A stretch of 39,431 nucleotides of DNA from Bacillus sp. MM2020_4. GTDB lineage: Bacteria; Bacillota; Bacilli; Bacillales; Cytobacillaceae. The notes under the pieces were generated by a model, which saw only the letters and a program-made list of their open reading frames with translations, was not told the DNA's origin and ran no database searches. The position numbers and the translations under genes are program-made. Shown here one piece after another: positions 1 through 8,098 of the stretch (its first letter is position 1; every line of letters starts with the position of its first letter). The stretch spans positions 1 to 39,431 of the forward strand of contig NZ_JAANMZ010000043.1 in assembly GCF_011250555.1 (NCBI RefSeq), written 5' to 3'.

Positions 1-65
1 ATTTTTATTTTAAAATATAATAAAAGTGTATATGATTAAAACTATCTCATTGGAAGGAGTGGATA

Positions 66-389
66 TTGATTAAGAAATTAAAGATCCTTTCCATTCCCTT
101 GCTGCTTGCCTTCTTTGCTTTCAACTTTTTACACTTTTCCAATACCATTCCACACTCACATGCAGAAATAAAAGCAATCATTGTCGTAGATGATTGGACA
201 GTAAAGACACCTTCAGACGATGAGAAAAAGCAGCCACTCGGCCTGCAAACACTTTTTGTACTTATTTCCACCCTAACGGCAGCGGTGATTCCACTTCATT
301 TGTTAGCCGAGCAATTTCAGGGAAAGCACGTTTTTTTAAGCCCCAAATTTCATCAATCAAACTACTTAGTCCTCCCTCCTGGATCATAA
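66..389 (+). CDS. small two-segment membrane protein, unknown
   Basis: This 107-residue protein is not recognised. It starts at a TTG that is well placed after a GGAAGGAG ribosome binding site (about 51-58), so the non-ATG start is supported. It has a hydrophobic N-terminal segment (about residues 7-25, signal anchor or signal peptide), a short polar extracytoplasmic part, a second hydrophobic segment (about 62-82) and a tail ending in LVLPPGS. The next small gene follows after 29 bases with its own strong RBS and the pair ends at a clear terminator, so they look like the end of one transcript that may begin outside the window. An outward-facing middle region is an inference from hydrophobicity only. 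Confidence 0.6.
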   Translation: MIKKLKILSIPLLLAFFAFNFLHFSNTIPHSHAEIKAIIVVDDWTVKTPSDDEKKQPLGLQTLFVLISTLTAAVIPLHLLAEQFQGKHVFLSPKFHQSNYLVLPPGS

Positions 390-418
390 AGGAAAATCAA
401 AATAAGGGAGGAAGTAAT

Positions 419-532
419 ATGTGGATCCGTTTTGTTTTAATTGGTTTCTTTTCGTTATCAGCTGCCGGCATGCTTACCTACCAGGGCATTGAAATATTCC
501 ATGCCTTTATGGAATACTTTAGACAGAAATAA
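419..532 (+). CDS. 37-residue single-span membrane microprotein
   Basis: This is a short open frame MWIRFVLIGFF...FRQK with ATG preceded by a strong AAGGGAGGAAG site six bases away. It encodes one hydrophobic segment (about residues 3-22) followed by an amphipathic tail ending in basic residues. It lies just after the 107-residue membrane gene and just before a terminator, so it is probably co-transcribed with it. The RBS, the ATG and the terminator support it as a real gene despite its size. Function is unknown. Confidence 0.55.
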   Translation: MWIRFVLIGFFSLSAAGMLTYQGIEIFHAFMEYFRQK

Positions 533-534
533 AT

Positions 535-582
535 GAAGGCAGATCCGACGGGAAAGCTTCCCCCTGGATCTGCCTTCTTTTA
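535..582 (+). terminator. rho-independent terminator
   Basis: A 12-bp perfect stem (GAAGGCAGATCC pairing with GGATCTGCCTTC) is followed by TTTT. It ends the two small membrane genes and, read the other way, lies 16 bases past the TetR gene stop, so it may also help end that transcript. Confidence 0.85.
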
Positions 583-597
583 TTGCTCTTTCACCTT

Positions 598-1167
598 TTA
601 TTTGGACATCAGGATAATCTGTTCCGCTAAGTAGCTTGGACTATATGGAGTCCCTTCTTGCAACCACCAAGATATGATGCCAAGTGTTGCGGAGGCATTA
701 ATTTCATTGGGTACCTTGAACGTCGCCCTGCCTTTTGCTTTTCTATCTTCAGCCCGAAAAGTGACGATATCCAGCAAAATACTGAATACTCTTTTGCGAA
801 AATCCTTGTTCTCGAGCATCACATTGTAGAGCCCGGCATTTTGATAAAAGTGCTCTATAAAAGATATAAGTCGGTTCCGGGGTGTTAGGTTTCCTTTTTG
901 AATTAACCTATTGTCCTCCGGTGGAGACTCCATTGTCTTATTTAACTCTTCAAGAACTTCATCAATCGTTTGCTCCATTAGGTCATCAATATCTTGATAA
1001 TGTAAGTAGAAAGTCGCACGGTTTAATTCGGCACGACCTGCAATCGTTTGGACAGTCAATTTACTTTTATCGCTGTTTTCCTGAATCAATGAAATAAGGG
1101 CATCTTTAAACATTTTCTTTGTCCGCTTAATTCGAGGATCCACTTTTGGCTTCTCATTGTTAGACAT
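598..1167 (-). CDS. TetR/AcrR-family transcriptional regulator
   Basis: This 189-residue protein is a DNA-binding repressor of the TetR type. The N-terminal helix-turn-helix is visible at about residues 37-60 (LTVQTIAGRAELNRATFYLHY), the family signature with the RATFYxHY recognition helix. The rest is an all-helical ligand-binding domain with a C-terminal portion like the TetR_C_8 group. It is divergent from an MFS drug-efflux pump across about 200 bp, the usual arrangement for a local repressor of an efflux gene; the control of that pump is an inference. A sigma-A type promoter lies upstream (1191-1219). The ligand cannot be told. Confidence 0.9.
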   Translation of the reverse strand: MSNNEKPKVDPRIKRTKKMFKDALISLIQENSDKSKLTVQTIAGRAELNRATFYLHYQDIDDLMEQTIDEVLEELNKTMESPPEDNRLIQKGNLTPRNRLISFIEHFYQNAGLYNVMLENKDFRKRVFSILLDIVTFRAEDRKAKGRATFKVPNEINASATLGIISWWLQEGTPYSPSYLAEQIILMSK

Positions 1168-1190
1168 CCTATCAACCCTTCGTCTATCAT

Positions 1191-1219
1191 TTTATACTTT
1201 TTCGACACTTATTTATCAA
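1191..1219 (-). promoter_or_regulatory. sigma-A promoter of the tetR gene
   Basis: On the minus strand TTGATA and TATAAA (followed by AT) are separated by exactly 17 bases. It lies 24 bases before the tetR start codon. Confidence 0.6.
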
Positions 1220-1220
1220 A

Positions 1221-1329
1221 TTGTCAATTAGTCTACATTTATCTTAAAAGTGTAAATGGCCATTTTAATTGTTCACATGTTACTATTTACTTTATTGACA
1301 CAGTATCAATTAATCAACTCATTGTCAAT
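1221..1329. promoter_or_regulatory. candidate operator region with repeated TTGACA/TGTCAA boxes
   Basis: TTGTCAAT occurs at 1221-1228 and again at 1322-1329, and the inverse TTGACA at 1295-1300, all between the divergent tetR and efflux genes. The 1295 and 1322 copies form an inverted pair. They could be repressor half-sites or -35 elements; I could not place a good -10 for the efflux gene behind any of them. Confidence 0.25.
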
Positions 1330-1364
1330 CAGCTATAAAAATCGAAAGGGTCGTGTATTAGATT

Positions 1365-2849
1365 ATGGAACAACCTACTCAACAAATAAACAAAGGCCTT
1401 CTTCTATTCGTCATGCTCTTAGGCTCATTTCTTTCAGTCCTAAATCAGACGATTTTAAATGTTGCTTTACCAGATTTGATGAAGCAATTTGAGGTTTCTG
1501 CCTCAACCGTTCAATGGCTTTCAACTGGCTTTATGTTGGTGAATGGAATTTTAATTCCAGTGACTGCTTTTTTAATGAAACGATTTACCACTCGGCAGCT
1601 GTTTATCAGTTCCATGCTTTTTTTATTAGTAGGTACTCTCATTAATGCCATTGCCCCAAGCTTCACATTTTTATTAATTGGCCGAATGATTCAAGCTGCC
1701 GGTGCAGGTATCATTATGCCCCTATTAATGATGGTCGTCCTTGCGGTGTACCCCGTGGAAAACCGCGGAACGGCAATGGGAACACTCGGACTTGTAATCA
1801 TTTTTGCACCAGCGATTGGTCCGACCTTGGCAGGATTCATTATCGAGCAGCTGTCATGGCGTTGGTTATTTATCGGTATGTTCCCGCTTGTCGCCATCGT
1901 AATCGCTTTAGCACTTAAATTTCTAGTCAATGTATCGGAAACATCCAAACCAAAACTCGATATGAACAGTATTATTCTATCCACTGCAGGGTTTGGCGCG
2001 TTACTTTATGGATTCAGCATTGCTGGTGACAAAGGCTGGGGAAGCACTGTGGTGTTGGCCTGCCTAGCTGGTGGTGTTCTTTTCCTATTACTCTTCTGCC
2101 GGCGTCAGCTGACTTCTAAGGATCCTTTGTTAAACCTACAAGTCTTCGGAGATAGAATGTTCACAATGACAACCATCGTGAATGTCTTAGTGACAATGGT
2201 CATGTATGCGGATATGATTTTGCTGCCTATCTACCTGCAGTCGAGCAGGGGATACACAGTCCTTGAAACGGGCTTACTATTACTACCGGGTGCATTAATA
2301 AATGCATTAATGTCACCTGTTTCTGGCCGCTTATTCGATAAATTTGGCGTAAAACCTTTGGCAATGATCGGCCTGGTCTTTATTATCGTTGCATCATGGG
2401 GAGTTACCGATTTAAGCGAAACCACTAGTTATCGCTATTTGATGATTCGAACCATCATCTTACGAATTGGGATGTCTTTCATCACGATGCCCATTACAAC
2501 TGCCGGGCTGAATGCCCTTCCGAAACACTTGCACTCTCACGGTTCGGCCGTTTCTAACACCGTCCGCCAAGTAGCAGGTTCGATTGGAATTGCATTAGTG
2601 GTAACCATCATGACATCTAGAGCAAAAAGTCATGCCACTGAATTAATTCATTCTGGTCATATGCAGTCAAAATCTCAGCTAATGATGGAATCGTCGATAC
2701 TTGGCACGAGTGATGCATACATTTTTACCGTCATTTTGGTTATCATCGCCTTTCTTGTAACATTATTAATGCCTAGAAAGGGAGCGTCGAAGCAAGAAGG
2801 CACCCTAGAAGAGCAGGAGAGTAATACGAAACCAGCCGGAGAAAGTTGA
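1365..2849 (+). CDS. MFS multidrug efflux transporter, DHA2 (EmrB/QacA) family
   Basis: This 494-residue protein is a proton-driven drug exporter in the membrane. Its length and hydrophobic pattern fit the 14-segment DHA2 family. It shows the NQTILNVALPDL start typical of EmrB/LmrB proteins (about residues 27-38), an RxxxAxGxG-like part of segment 4 (GRMIQAAGAGIIMPL) and the antiporter motif C region APAIGPTLAGFI in segment 5. It resembles B. subtilis LmrB/YhcA. The tail is hydrophilic and rich in E and K. The ATG is about 15 bases after GAAAGGG, a rather long spacing. The divergent TetR gene is the likely repressor. The substrate cannot be read from sequence. Confidence 0.9.
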   Translation: MEQPTQQINKGLLLFVMLLGSFLSVLNQTILNVALPDLMKQFEVSASTVQWLSTGFMLVNGILIPVTAFLMKRFTTRQLFISSMLFLLVGTLINAIAPSFTFLLIGRMIQAAGAGIIMPLLMMVVLAVYPVENRGTAMGTLGLVIIFAPAIGPTLAGFIIEQLSWRWLFIGMFPLVAIVIALALKFLVNVSETSKPKLDMNSIILSTAGFGALLYGFSIAGDKGWGSTVVLACLAGGVLFLLLFCRRQLTSKDPLLNLQVFGDRMFTMTTIVNVLVTMVMYADMILLPIYLQSSRGYTVLETGLLLLPGALINALMSPVSGRLFDKFGVKPLAMIGLVFIIVASWGVTDLSETTSYRYLMIRTIILRIGMSFITMPITTAGLNALPKHLHSHGSAVSNTVRQVAGSIGIALVVTIMTSRAKSHATELIHSGHMQSKSQLMMESSILGTSDAYIFTVILVIIAFLVTLLMPRKGASKQEGTLEEQESNTKPAGES

Positions 2850-2935
2850 ATGAAGAAAAATGAGTAATCTTTATCAAGAAATATCAAGAACTTTCCGCTA
2901 TAGAACACAGGTAAATAAGGACGAATAGCATAGAG

Positions 2936-2957
2936 AAGCGGGGGAATTCCCCCGCTT
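2936..2957 (+). terminator. perfect GC-rich hairpin after the efflux gene
   Basis: A 22-base perfect palindrome (AAGCGGGGG then AATT then CCCCCGCTT) lies 86 bases after the efflux stop. No U-tract follows on either strand, so termination is plausible rather than sure. A second hairpin with ACCTGGT/ACCAGGT arms follows at about 2971-3000. CGGTCTCTTC occurs at 2981 and again at about 3040. Confidence 0.4.
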
Positions 2958-3078
2958 AAAAATGACCAATACCTGGTTAACGGTCTCTTCCTTACCAGGT
3001 AAAAAGAAAACCTCTCCAATTAAGGGAGAAGCAATCAGCGGTCTCTTCTGCGATATAAGTCCAGAACTGTTATACTAA

Positions 3079-3573
3079 ATTACTTTAGCAGGCTCACTAG
3101 GACATGGTCTCCAGATTATTCGTGCGGCTGAGCTTACCGGTCAGGGACATACAATGGAAGAAATCGTCAACGAGTTAATCGCTTATCGGGATAAAATGAA
3201 TATCCTTGTCCTATTAGACACATTAGAAAATATCGTAAAAGGCGGATGATTAAGTAAATTTCAAGGGTCCATTGCCAAAATTCTCAATATCAAGGTGATT
3301 TTAGAAAGAGTCGCCGGAGGGAAGGTAGAGATTCTAGAGAAAATACGTGGGAAAAAGAAAGTCCAAAAGAGAGTACTAGAAATCATTCAGGAAAGAGGAA
3401 CAGATCTTTCCAACCTGACATTTGGGATCACACACACAGGAAATGTAGATGATGTCGAGGCTATCAAACAAGAGTTGATCAAACATTTTCACCCAAAAGC
3501 AGTCATTATTAGTTACATGGGTGCTACCATGGGAACGTATGCCGGTAAAGATAGAATGATCATTTCTTTCTGA
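3079..3573 (+). pseudogene. DegV family fatty-acid-binding protein, truncated and interrupted
   Basis: The translation from 3079 to 3573 reads as the C-terminal part of a DegV protein (SLGHGLQIIRAAEL, then NILVLLDTLENIVKGG, then LSKFQGSIAKILNIK, ending GATMGTYAGKDRMIISF). An in-frame TGA at about 3247-3249 stands where the family normally has Arg (KGG-R-LSK), a likely CGA to TGA change. The N-terminal half is absent: an in-frame TAA (3076-3078) lies directly before the homology, and the preceding 200 bases carry hairpins and no DegV sequence. Intact DegV proteins of about 280 residues bind fatty acids and feed the FakA kinase. The remnant after the stop is 92 or more codons and is probably not translated from a proper start. 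Confidence 0.85.
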
Positions 3574-3685
3574 TTGAACTGCTGGTCCGTTGCATACCAC
3601 AAATGAAGTAGGTGTTGTCGTTTGGATTCCACTTATAACATTTCAAAGGCGCATTCTAAATAAGACTGCACCTACTTTTCTATGT

Positions 3686-3715
3686 AAAAAAAGACGCCCT
3701 TTCTTAGGACGCCCT
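3686..3715 (-). terminator. terminator of the pncA-pncB operon
   Basis: On the minus strand GGCGTCCT and AGGGCGTC pair around AAGAA with two G-U pairs, followed by seven T residues. It lies just past the pncB stop. Confidence 0.75.
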
Positions 3716-3720
3716 CTTGC

Positions 3721-5184
3721 TTATTCCTTCATCGCTGCTACTTTCTCTTTCACTTCTTCAATATTTTTCATCTTGTTATCCCAGCACTTTTGACTTAAGT
3801 CAAGTGGGTAGTCCTCTGGATTCATAATCCGCTTATACTCGTCCCATAATGCTTCAAGATTTTGCCTTAGATACTCGCGGGATTCTTCGAGGCATGGGAT
3901 TTCATATACAAGCTTGCCATCAGTAAAAATATCTTCATGCAGCTCTTTTGCTGTAAAGTTCGTAACCACCTTGTTAATGTACGTATGGGTTGGATGGAAC
4001 ATGCGTAGCCGTTTTTCCGGTAGCTTTTCATCCTCCATTGCAATATAATCGCCTTCGGCATGGTGGTTGGTATTATTGATAATCCGGTAAACCTTTTTTA
4101 TCCCCGGAGTTGTGACCTTATCTGGATTAGAGGAGATCTTAATCGTGTCCTCCATTTTACCCTTTTCATTTTCAATTGAAACAATTTTATAGACTGCACC
4201 GAGCGCCGCTTGATCAAAGGCGGTAATCAGTTTCGTACCGATTCCCCAGCTATCGATTTTAGCACCTTGGGCTTTTAAGTTGATAATGGTGTGCTCATCT
4301 AAATCACTTGATGCGTAAATTTTTGCTTTCGTAAATCCTGCTTCATCCAGTAGTTTTCGTGCTTCCTTGGATAGGTAGGCAAGGTCGCCGCTATCAAGGC
4401 GGATCCCGATAAAATTAATCTTATCTCCCAGCTCTTTCGCCACTTTAATGGCATTTGGTACACCGAGACGGAGGGTATCATACGTATCTACTAAAAAGAC
4501 ACAGTCTTTATGTGCTTCAGCATATTTTATGAAAGCTGTATATTCATCCTTATAGGCTTGTACCATCGAATGGGCATGAGTGCCCGCAACAGGAATACCA
4601 AACAGTTTCCCGGCCCTTACATTGCTTGTCGCTTCAAAGCCTGCAAGGTAGGCTGACCTAGTTCCCCAAATCGCCGCATCCATTTCCTGCGCCCGTCTTG
4701 TCCCAAATTCCATCGCCACTTCACTACCGACGACTTGCTTGATCCTTGAAGCCTTCGTGGCAATCAATGTTTGGTAATTCACAATGTTAAGCAAGGCAGT
4801 TTCAATAATTTGCGCTTCGCCTAGTGGTGCATCTACACGTAAAATCGGTTCATTCCCATAAACAAGTTCGCCCTCTTTCAGCGAACGAATGGAACCCGTG
4901 AACCGCATATTTTTTAGATATTCAATAAAATCGTCCTTATACCCTACTTCATTTTTCAAATACTCTAGGTCTTCTTCACTAAAATGGAAGTCCTGAATAT
5001 ACTGAATTATTTTCTCTAGCCCTGCGAAAACAGCATAGCCATTTCCGAAAGGAAGCTTGCGGAAAAATAGTTCGAAGACCGCACGTTTATTATGTATCCC
5101 ATCTCTCCAATACGTCTCTGCCATATTAATCTGGTATAGATCAGTATGCAGAGCTAAACTATCATCATGATAAATGTGTTTCAT
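3721..5184 (-). CDS. pncB: nicotinate phosphoribosyltransferase
   Basis: This 487-residue cytosolic enzyme turns nicotinate, PRPP and ATP into nicotinate mononucleotide in the Preiss-Handler NAD salvage route. Length and sequence match the Firmicute PncB type (B. subtilis YueK). Visible family features are the N-terminal LALHTDLYQINMAETYW, the EFGTRRAQ segment (about 160) and the GIRLDSGDLAYLSKEARKLLD phosphate-binding region (about 262-282). The ATG has GGAGGTCG seven bases upstream. The nicotinamidase that makes its substrate lies 64 bases upstream on the same strand, and a terminator follows the stop, so the two form an operon pncA-pncB. Confidence 0.95.
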   Translation of the reverse strand: MKHIYHDDSLALHTDLYQINMAETYWRDGIHNKRAVFELFFRKLPFGNGYAVFAGLEKIIQYIQDFHFSEEDLEYLKNEVGYKDDFIEYLKNMRFTGSIRSLKEGELVYGNEPILRVDAPLGEAQIIETALLNIVNYQTLIATKASRIKQVVGSEVAMEFGTRRAQEMDAAIWGTRSAYLAGFEATSNVRAGKLFGIPVAGTHAHSMVQAYKDEYTAFIKYAEAHKDCVFLVDTYDTLRLGVPNAIKVAKELGDKINFIGIRLDSGDLAYLSKEARKLLDEAGFTKAKIYASSDLDEHTIINLKAQGAKIDSWGIGTKLITAFDQAALGAVYKIVSIENEKGKMEDTIKISSNPDKVTTPGIKKVYRIINNTNHHAEGDYIAMEDEKLPEKRLRMFHPTHTYINKVVTNFTAKELHEDIFTDGKLVYEIPCLEESREYLRQNLEALWDEYKRIMNPEDYPLDLSQKCWDNKMKNIEEVKEKVAAMKE

Positions 5185-5248
5185 AATTCGACCTCCGAAA
5201 TACTATTACAGCTTTTCACCATTATAACTGATAATATCATTTAATACA

Positions 5249-5794
5249 CTATTTAACCACAGCACCTAGCGATTGTTCAAAATGTCCAAGAGCCCACTCG
5301 TGTCCTGCTGGATTGAAGGAAGCAACGGCATCTTTGTAAACAACCATTTTAAAACCCTTATTATAGGCATCAACAGCGGTATGTAAAACACAAATATCGG
5401 TACAAACACCAACAAGGTGAACCTCGTTAATGCCGCGCTCGCGTAATTTGATTTCAAGATCTGTTCCTGCAAATGCCGAGTATCTTGTTTTATCCATATA
5501 GACAACATTTTCACGCTGTTTATTCTCTTCATATACATGTTGTAGGGCGCCATACAAGTCCCGGCCAGAGGTGCCGCGTAAATTGTGCGGAGGGAACAGC
5601 TTTGTTTCCGGATGGTATTCGTCTCCTTCGTCATGAACATCAATAGCAAATACAACGTAGTCACCATTTGCGATAAACTCTTTCGTCAACTCAACGATTT
5701 TCCCCTCAATAGCCTGCCCAGGCTCTCCACAGGTTAACGCTCCTGCATCCGCAACAAAATCATAGGTGTAATCGATATTAATGAATGCCTTCAT
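5249..5794 (-). CDS. pncA: nicotinamidase (isochorismatase-fold)
   Basis: This 181-residue enzyme hydrolyses nicotinamide to nicotinate and ammonia, feeding the pncB product downstream. The catalytic triad of the family is visible: D8 (FINIDYTYDF), K102 (MDKTRYSAF) and C135 (GVCTDICVLHTA), with metal ligands likely from D52, H54 and H70. It resembles B. subtilis YueJ. The ATG follows AAAAGGGG by nine bases. A TATAAT-like -10 lies upstream at 5839-5844 on the minus strand without a convincing -35. Confidence 0.93.
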   Translation of the reverse strand: MKAFINIDYTYDFVADAGALTCGEPGQAIEGKIVELTKEFIANGDYVVFAIDVHDEGDEYHPETKLFPPHNLRGTSGRDLYGALQHVYEENKQRENVVYMDKTRYSAFAGTDLEIKLRERGINEVHLVGVCTDICVLHTAVDAYNKGFKMVVYKDAVASFNPAGHEWALGHFEQSLGAVVK

Positions 5795-5952
5795 CTTCCA
5801 TCGCCCCTTTTTATTGTCTTGACGTGTGTCTTGAATTTATTATACACAGTTTTTTTAACGGCTGATACTTTTAAATTCCAAGGGCTCTACTATTCGCAAT
5901 GGGTATTGTGATCTCTATGAGTGCTCAGCCATTTGGTCTTTCTTATTATATG

Positions 5953-5980
5953 AAAAAAGTCCGCCCCGCAGGAGCGAACT
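5953..5980 (-). terminator. terminator of dgkB
   Basis: On the minus strand AGTTCGCTCC pairs with GGGCGGACT around a short loop, followed by TTTTTT. It overlaps nothing and starts two bases past the dgkB stop. Confidence 0.8.
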
Positions 5981-5982
5981 CA

Positions 5983-6924
5983 TTAACTATATCTCTTTCC
6001 CGATTCCCAATCTGTCGGGCGGTCATTCGGGCGAATATTCTCAAGAGGCACAAACACTTCTAAATGGCGATACAGGTTTTCAAATTCACTAGGCAGCAAG
6101 CCGCCAAATTCGCCATCTAAATTCAACTGAACTTTTTCGTCTGAATATACTTTAATCCTGTTTGCCTGCGTGTAGATCACATTCGGGTCATTCACATGTT
6201 CACCACGGATCGCTAACGTGGCGATTCGGACAAACTCAGCAAGATTTACTTTTTTCAAAATTAACAAGGAAAATAATCCATCATTTATGGAAGCATCAGG
6301 TGCAAGCCTTTCAAATCCACCAATCGAATTGGTCAGCCCCACTAAAAACATCATCGCTTCTCCTTCAAAAAGCTTTCCATCATATTCAATCGTTAGATCA
6401 GAAGCTTTAATCGAAGGAAGCATTTCCATTCCTTTTAAATAGTAGGCGAGTTGGCCGAGCATCGTTTTTAATTTGCTGGGCACTTCGTATGTAAGCTCAG
6501 TTATCCTTCCGCCGCCGGCAATATTAATAAAGTATCGGTCATTAATCCGGCCAATATCGACGGGAATTAATTCCCCTTTCGTGATAATATCCACAGCAGC
6601 TCCAACATCCCTAGGGATATGAAGGGCTCTGGCAAAATCATTGGTTGTACCGGCTGGAATAATTCCTAACTTCGGACGATATTCCTGCTCTGCAAGGCCA
6701 TTTACGACCTCATGAATCGTTCCATCACCGCCAGCAGCAATGACGATATCATACTGACGCTCGACCGCTAACCGTGCTGCAGCCGTCGCATCACCAGCAC
6801 CTGTTGTGGCATGACAAGATGCTTCATATCCGGCAACCTCTAATTTTTCAAGAATTTCCGGCAGATTCCGTTTCAGAACTTCTCGTCCTGATGTAGGATT
6901 GTAAATTAGTCTTGCTCTTTTCAT
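5983..6924 (-). CDS. dgkB: diacylglycerol kinase (lipid kinase)
   Basis: This protein of about 313 residues phosphorylates diacylglycerol to phosphatidic acid, recycling the DAG left by lipoteichoic acid synthesis at the inner membrane face. The DAGK catalytic domain is plain: RLIYNPTSGRE at the N-terminus, AAGGDGTIHEVVNGL (the GGDGT nucleotide motif, about residue 69), GIIPAGTTNDFARAL, and NIAGGGRITELTYEVP. I chose the start at MKRARLIYNP because the family begins there and AGG lies nine bases upstream; the frame is open for 13 codons further. In B. subtilis dgkB lies a little beyond gatB, separated by yerO and swrC; here more genes separate them. A terminator follows. Confidence 0.92.
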   Translation of the reverse strand: MKRARLIYNPTSGREVLKRNLPEILEKLEVAGYEASCHATTGAGDATAAARLAVERQYDIVIAAGGDGTIHEVVNGLAEQEYRPKLGIIPAGTTNDFARALHIPRDVGAAVDIITKGELIPVDIGRINDRYFINIAGGGRITELTYEVPSKLKTMLGQLAYYLKGMEMLPSIKASDLTIEYDGKLFEGEAMMFLVGLTNSIGGFERLAPDASINDGLFSLLILKKVNLAEFVRIATLAIRGEHVNDPNVIYTQANRIKVYSDEKVQLNLDGEFGGLLPSEFENLYRHLEVFVPLENIRPNDRPTDWESGKRYS

Positions 6925-7091
6925 TATCATCATCCTATTTTTTAAATAACATGGCTTTATCAATTCTATATTCTACCAATTTTCTTCATCGCTTACAAAC
7001 AAATTGCAAAGCCATTGTATTACTATCTCCTCCAACGTCCGTATTCTATCATAACGTCTTTTTATTTATTTGCAAAAATTAGAGCAGCAAT

Positions 7092-8006
7092 TTATTGTTT
7101 CGAATTTAGGCTGACATCGTAGGCGCCCGCAATGTGAATTTGGTATTTACCTTCACCTGATTGATAAACAGCATTTTTTCTCGTCCCATATTCCGGGCTC
7201 TCTTTTTCTGATACCTGCCATTCGCCTTCTTTCCCACTTACATTTTCCACACCAATGGCTGATACCTTCAGATTACTATTTTCCGCAGCATCCACAACAA
7301 TCGATGACACACTCTCAATATTCCAGTCGCTTGCGAGCGAACGCGGTTTTAAGGTAAGCGAATTACCATTTCCGATTACTTCAAGTTTTACATTCCCCGG
7401 CACAAGAATTGTTCCCGCCAGACTTCCCTGTGAATCAAACGGGCCAATCTCGCTGGGCAGCGTCTTTACATTTAAATAAAGAGTATCTCCCTTTTTGGTT
7501 GCCGCCATGAAATCTTCCGCACTTTTCAGCAGCTTTTCCTTTTTCGCCGTTTGCACCCGGTACGTACCAAACATCGATACTTCCTTTTCCTCCGTAGCTT
7601 CAATTGTCATATCGTAGCCGACAGTCCGAACCACCACACGTTTAATGCTATCGTCCATTTGATAGGAAAAAGCCGGTAGTTCAAACGAACGCTCCTCCCT
7701 TGCCATTACTTCCTCAGCCTTGTCCATTAGGCCTGTCGCGTTTAAGACAGCAAAAGCGATCCCAACCGTCCCAATCACGCCGACAAAGAAAATACTTAGA
7801 AAGTCATATTTTAATACAGGCTTTTCCTGCCGGGATAAAAATAGATAGAGAAGGATTTCAATACCAAGGACTACTAATAAAAGCGGCCACCATGCCGTCA
7901 TCACCTGAATAAGATCTAATCCCAAAAACTTCGAAAAAAAGAGGAATAAACCGAGCAGTAACAGTGATGCCCCCATCGAAAACGTTCCAACACGCCAGGA
8001 CCTCAT
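7092..8006 (-). CDS. LiaF-like membrane protein, last gene of the sigma-factor operon
   Basis: This 304-residue protein has an N-terminal membrane region of about three segments (residues 8-24, 37-56 and 70-92) with the WWPLLLVVLGIEILL pattern of LiaI/LiaF-type transmembrane domains, then a beta-rich soluble part (about 110-304) like the C-terminal part of LiaF/toast_rack proteins. LiaF-type proteins sense or dampen envelope stress; the exact job here is inferred. Its ATG overlaps the TGA of the 31-residue gene (ATGA) and has GGGAGGAGA upstream, so it is translationally coupled to an operon headed by an ECF sigma factor. I see no clear terminator; about 170 bases separate it from dgkB. Confidence 0.75.
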   Translation of the reverse strand: MRSWRVGTFSMGASLLLLGLFLFFSKFLGLDLIQVMTAWWPLLLVVLGIEILLYLFLSRQEKPVLKYDFLSIFFVGVIGTVGIAFAVLNATGLMDKAEEVMAREERSFELPAFSYQMDDSIKRVVVRTVGYDMTIEATEEKEVSMFGTYRVQTAKKEKLLKSAEDFMAATKKGDTLYLNVKTLPSEIGPFDSQGSLAGTILVPGNVKLEVIGNGNSLTLKPRSLASDWNIESVSSIVVDAAENSNLKVSAIGVENVSGKEGEWQVSEKESPEYGTRKNAVYQSGEGKYQIHIAGAYDVSLNSKQ

Positions 8007-8098
8007 ATTTCTTCTCCTCCCTTTCTTTTTCTAAAAAGGAACCCAATCCCCGCTCCGATAATAATCATGCCCGCCAACCCTTTTTTCCACTTACTCAT
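8003..8098 (-). CDS. 31-residue membrane microprotein
   Basis: A short gene reads MSKWKKGLAGMIIIGAG...EEI. Its ATG overlaps the end of the upstream gene (shared ATGAGTAA, 8091-8098), has GGGAGG nine bases upstream, and its TGA overlaps the ATG of the LiaF-like gene. It encodes basic residues, one short hydrophobic segment (about 8-22) and a K/R/E-rich tail. The overlaps on both sides and the RBS make it very likely translated. Function is unknown; it may be a small regulator or subunit of the flanking membrane proteins. Confidence 0.7.
   Translation of the reverse strand: MSKWKKGLAGMIIIGAGIGFLFRKRKGGEEI

Noticed and set aside
2936..3010. The paired hairpins after the efflux gene as ends of an insertion element.
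   Set aside because: No transposase, target duplication or matching terminal repeats are present.
5880..5985. A hydrophobic stretch on the plus strand (ALLFAMGIVISMSAQPFG) that could be a transporter remnant.
   Set aside because: It is about 30 codons, preceded by an in-frame stop and without RBS, and the end overlaps the dgkB terminator; similarity to a family is too weak to claim.
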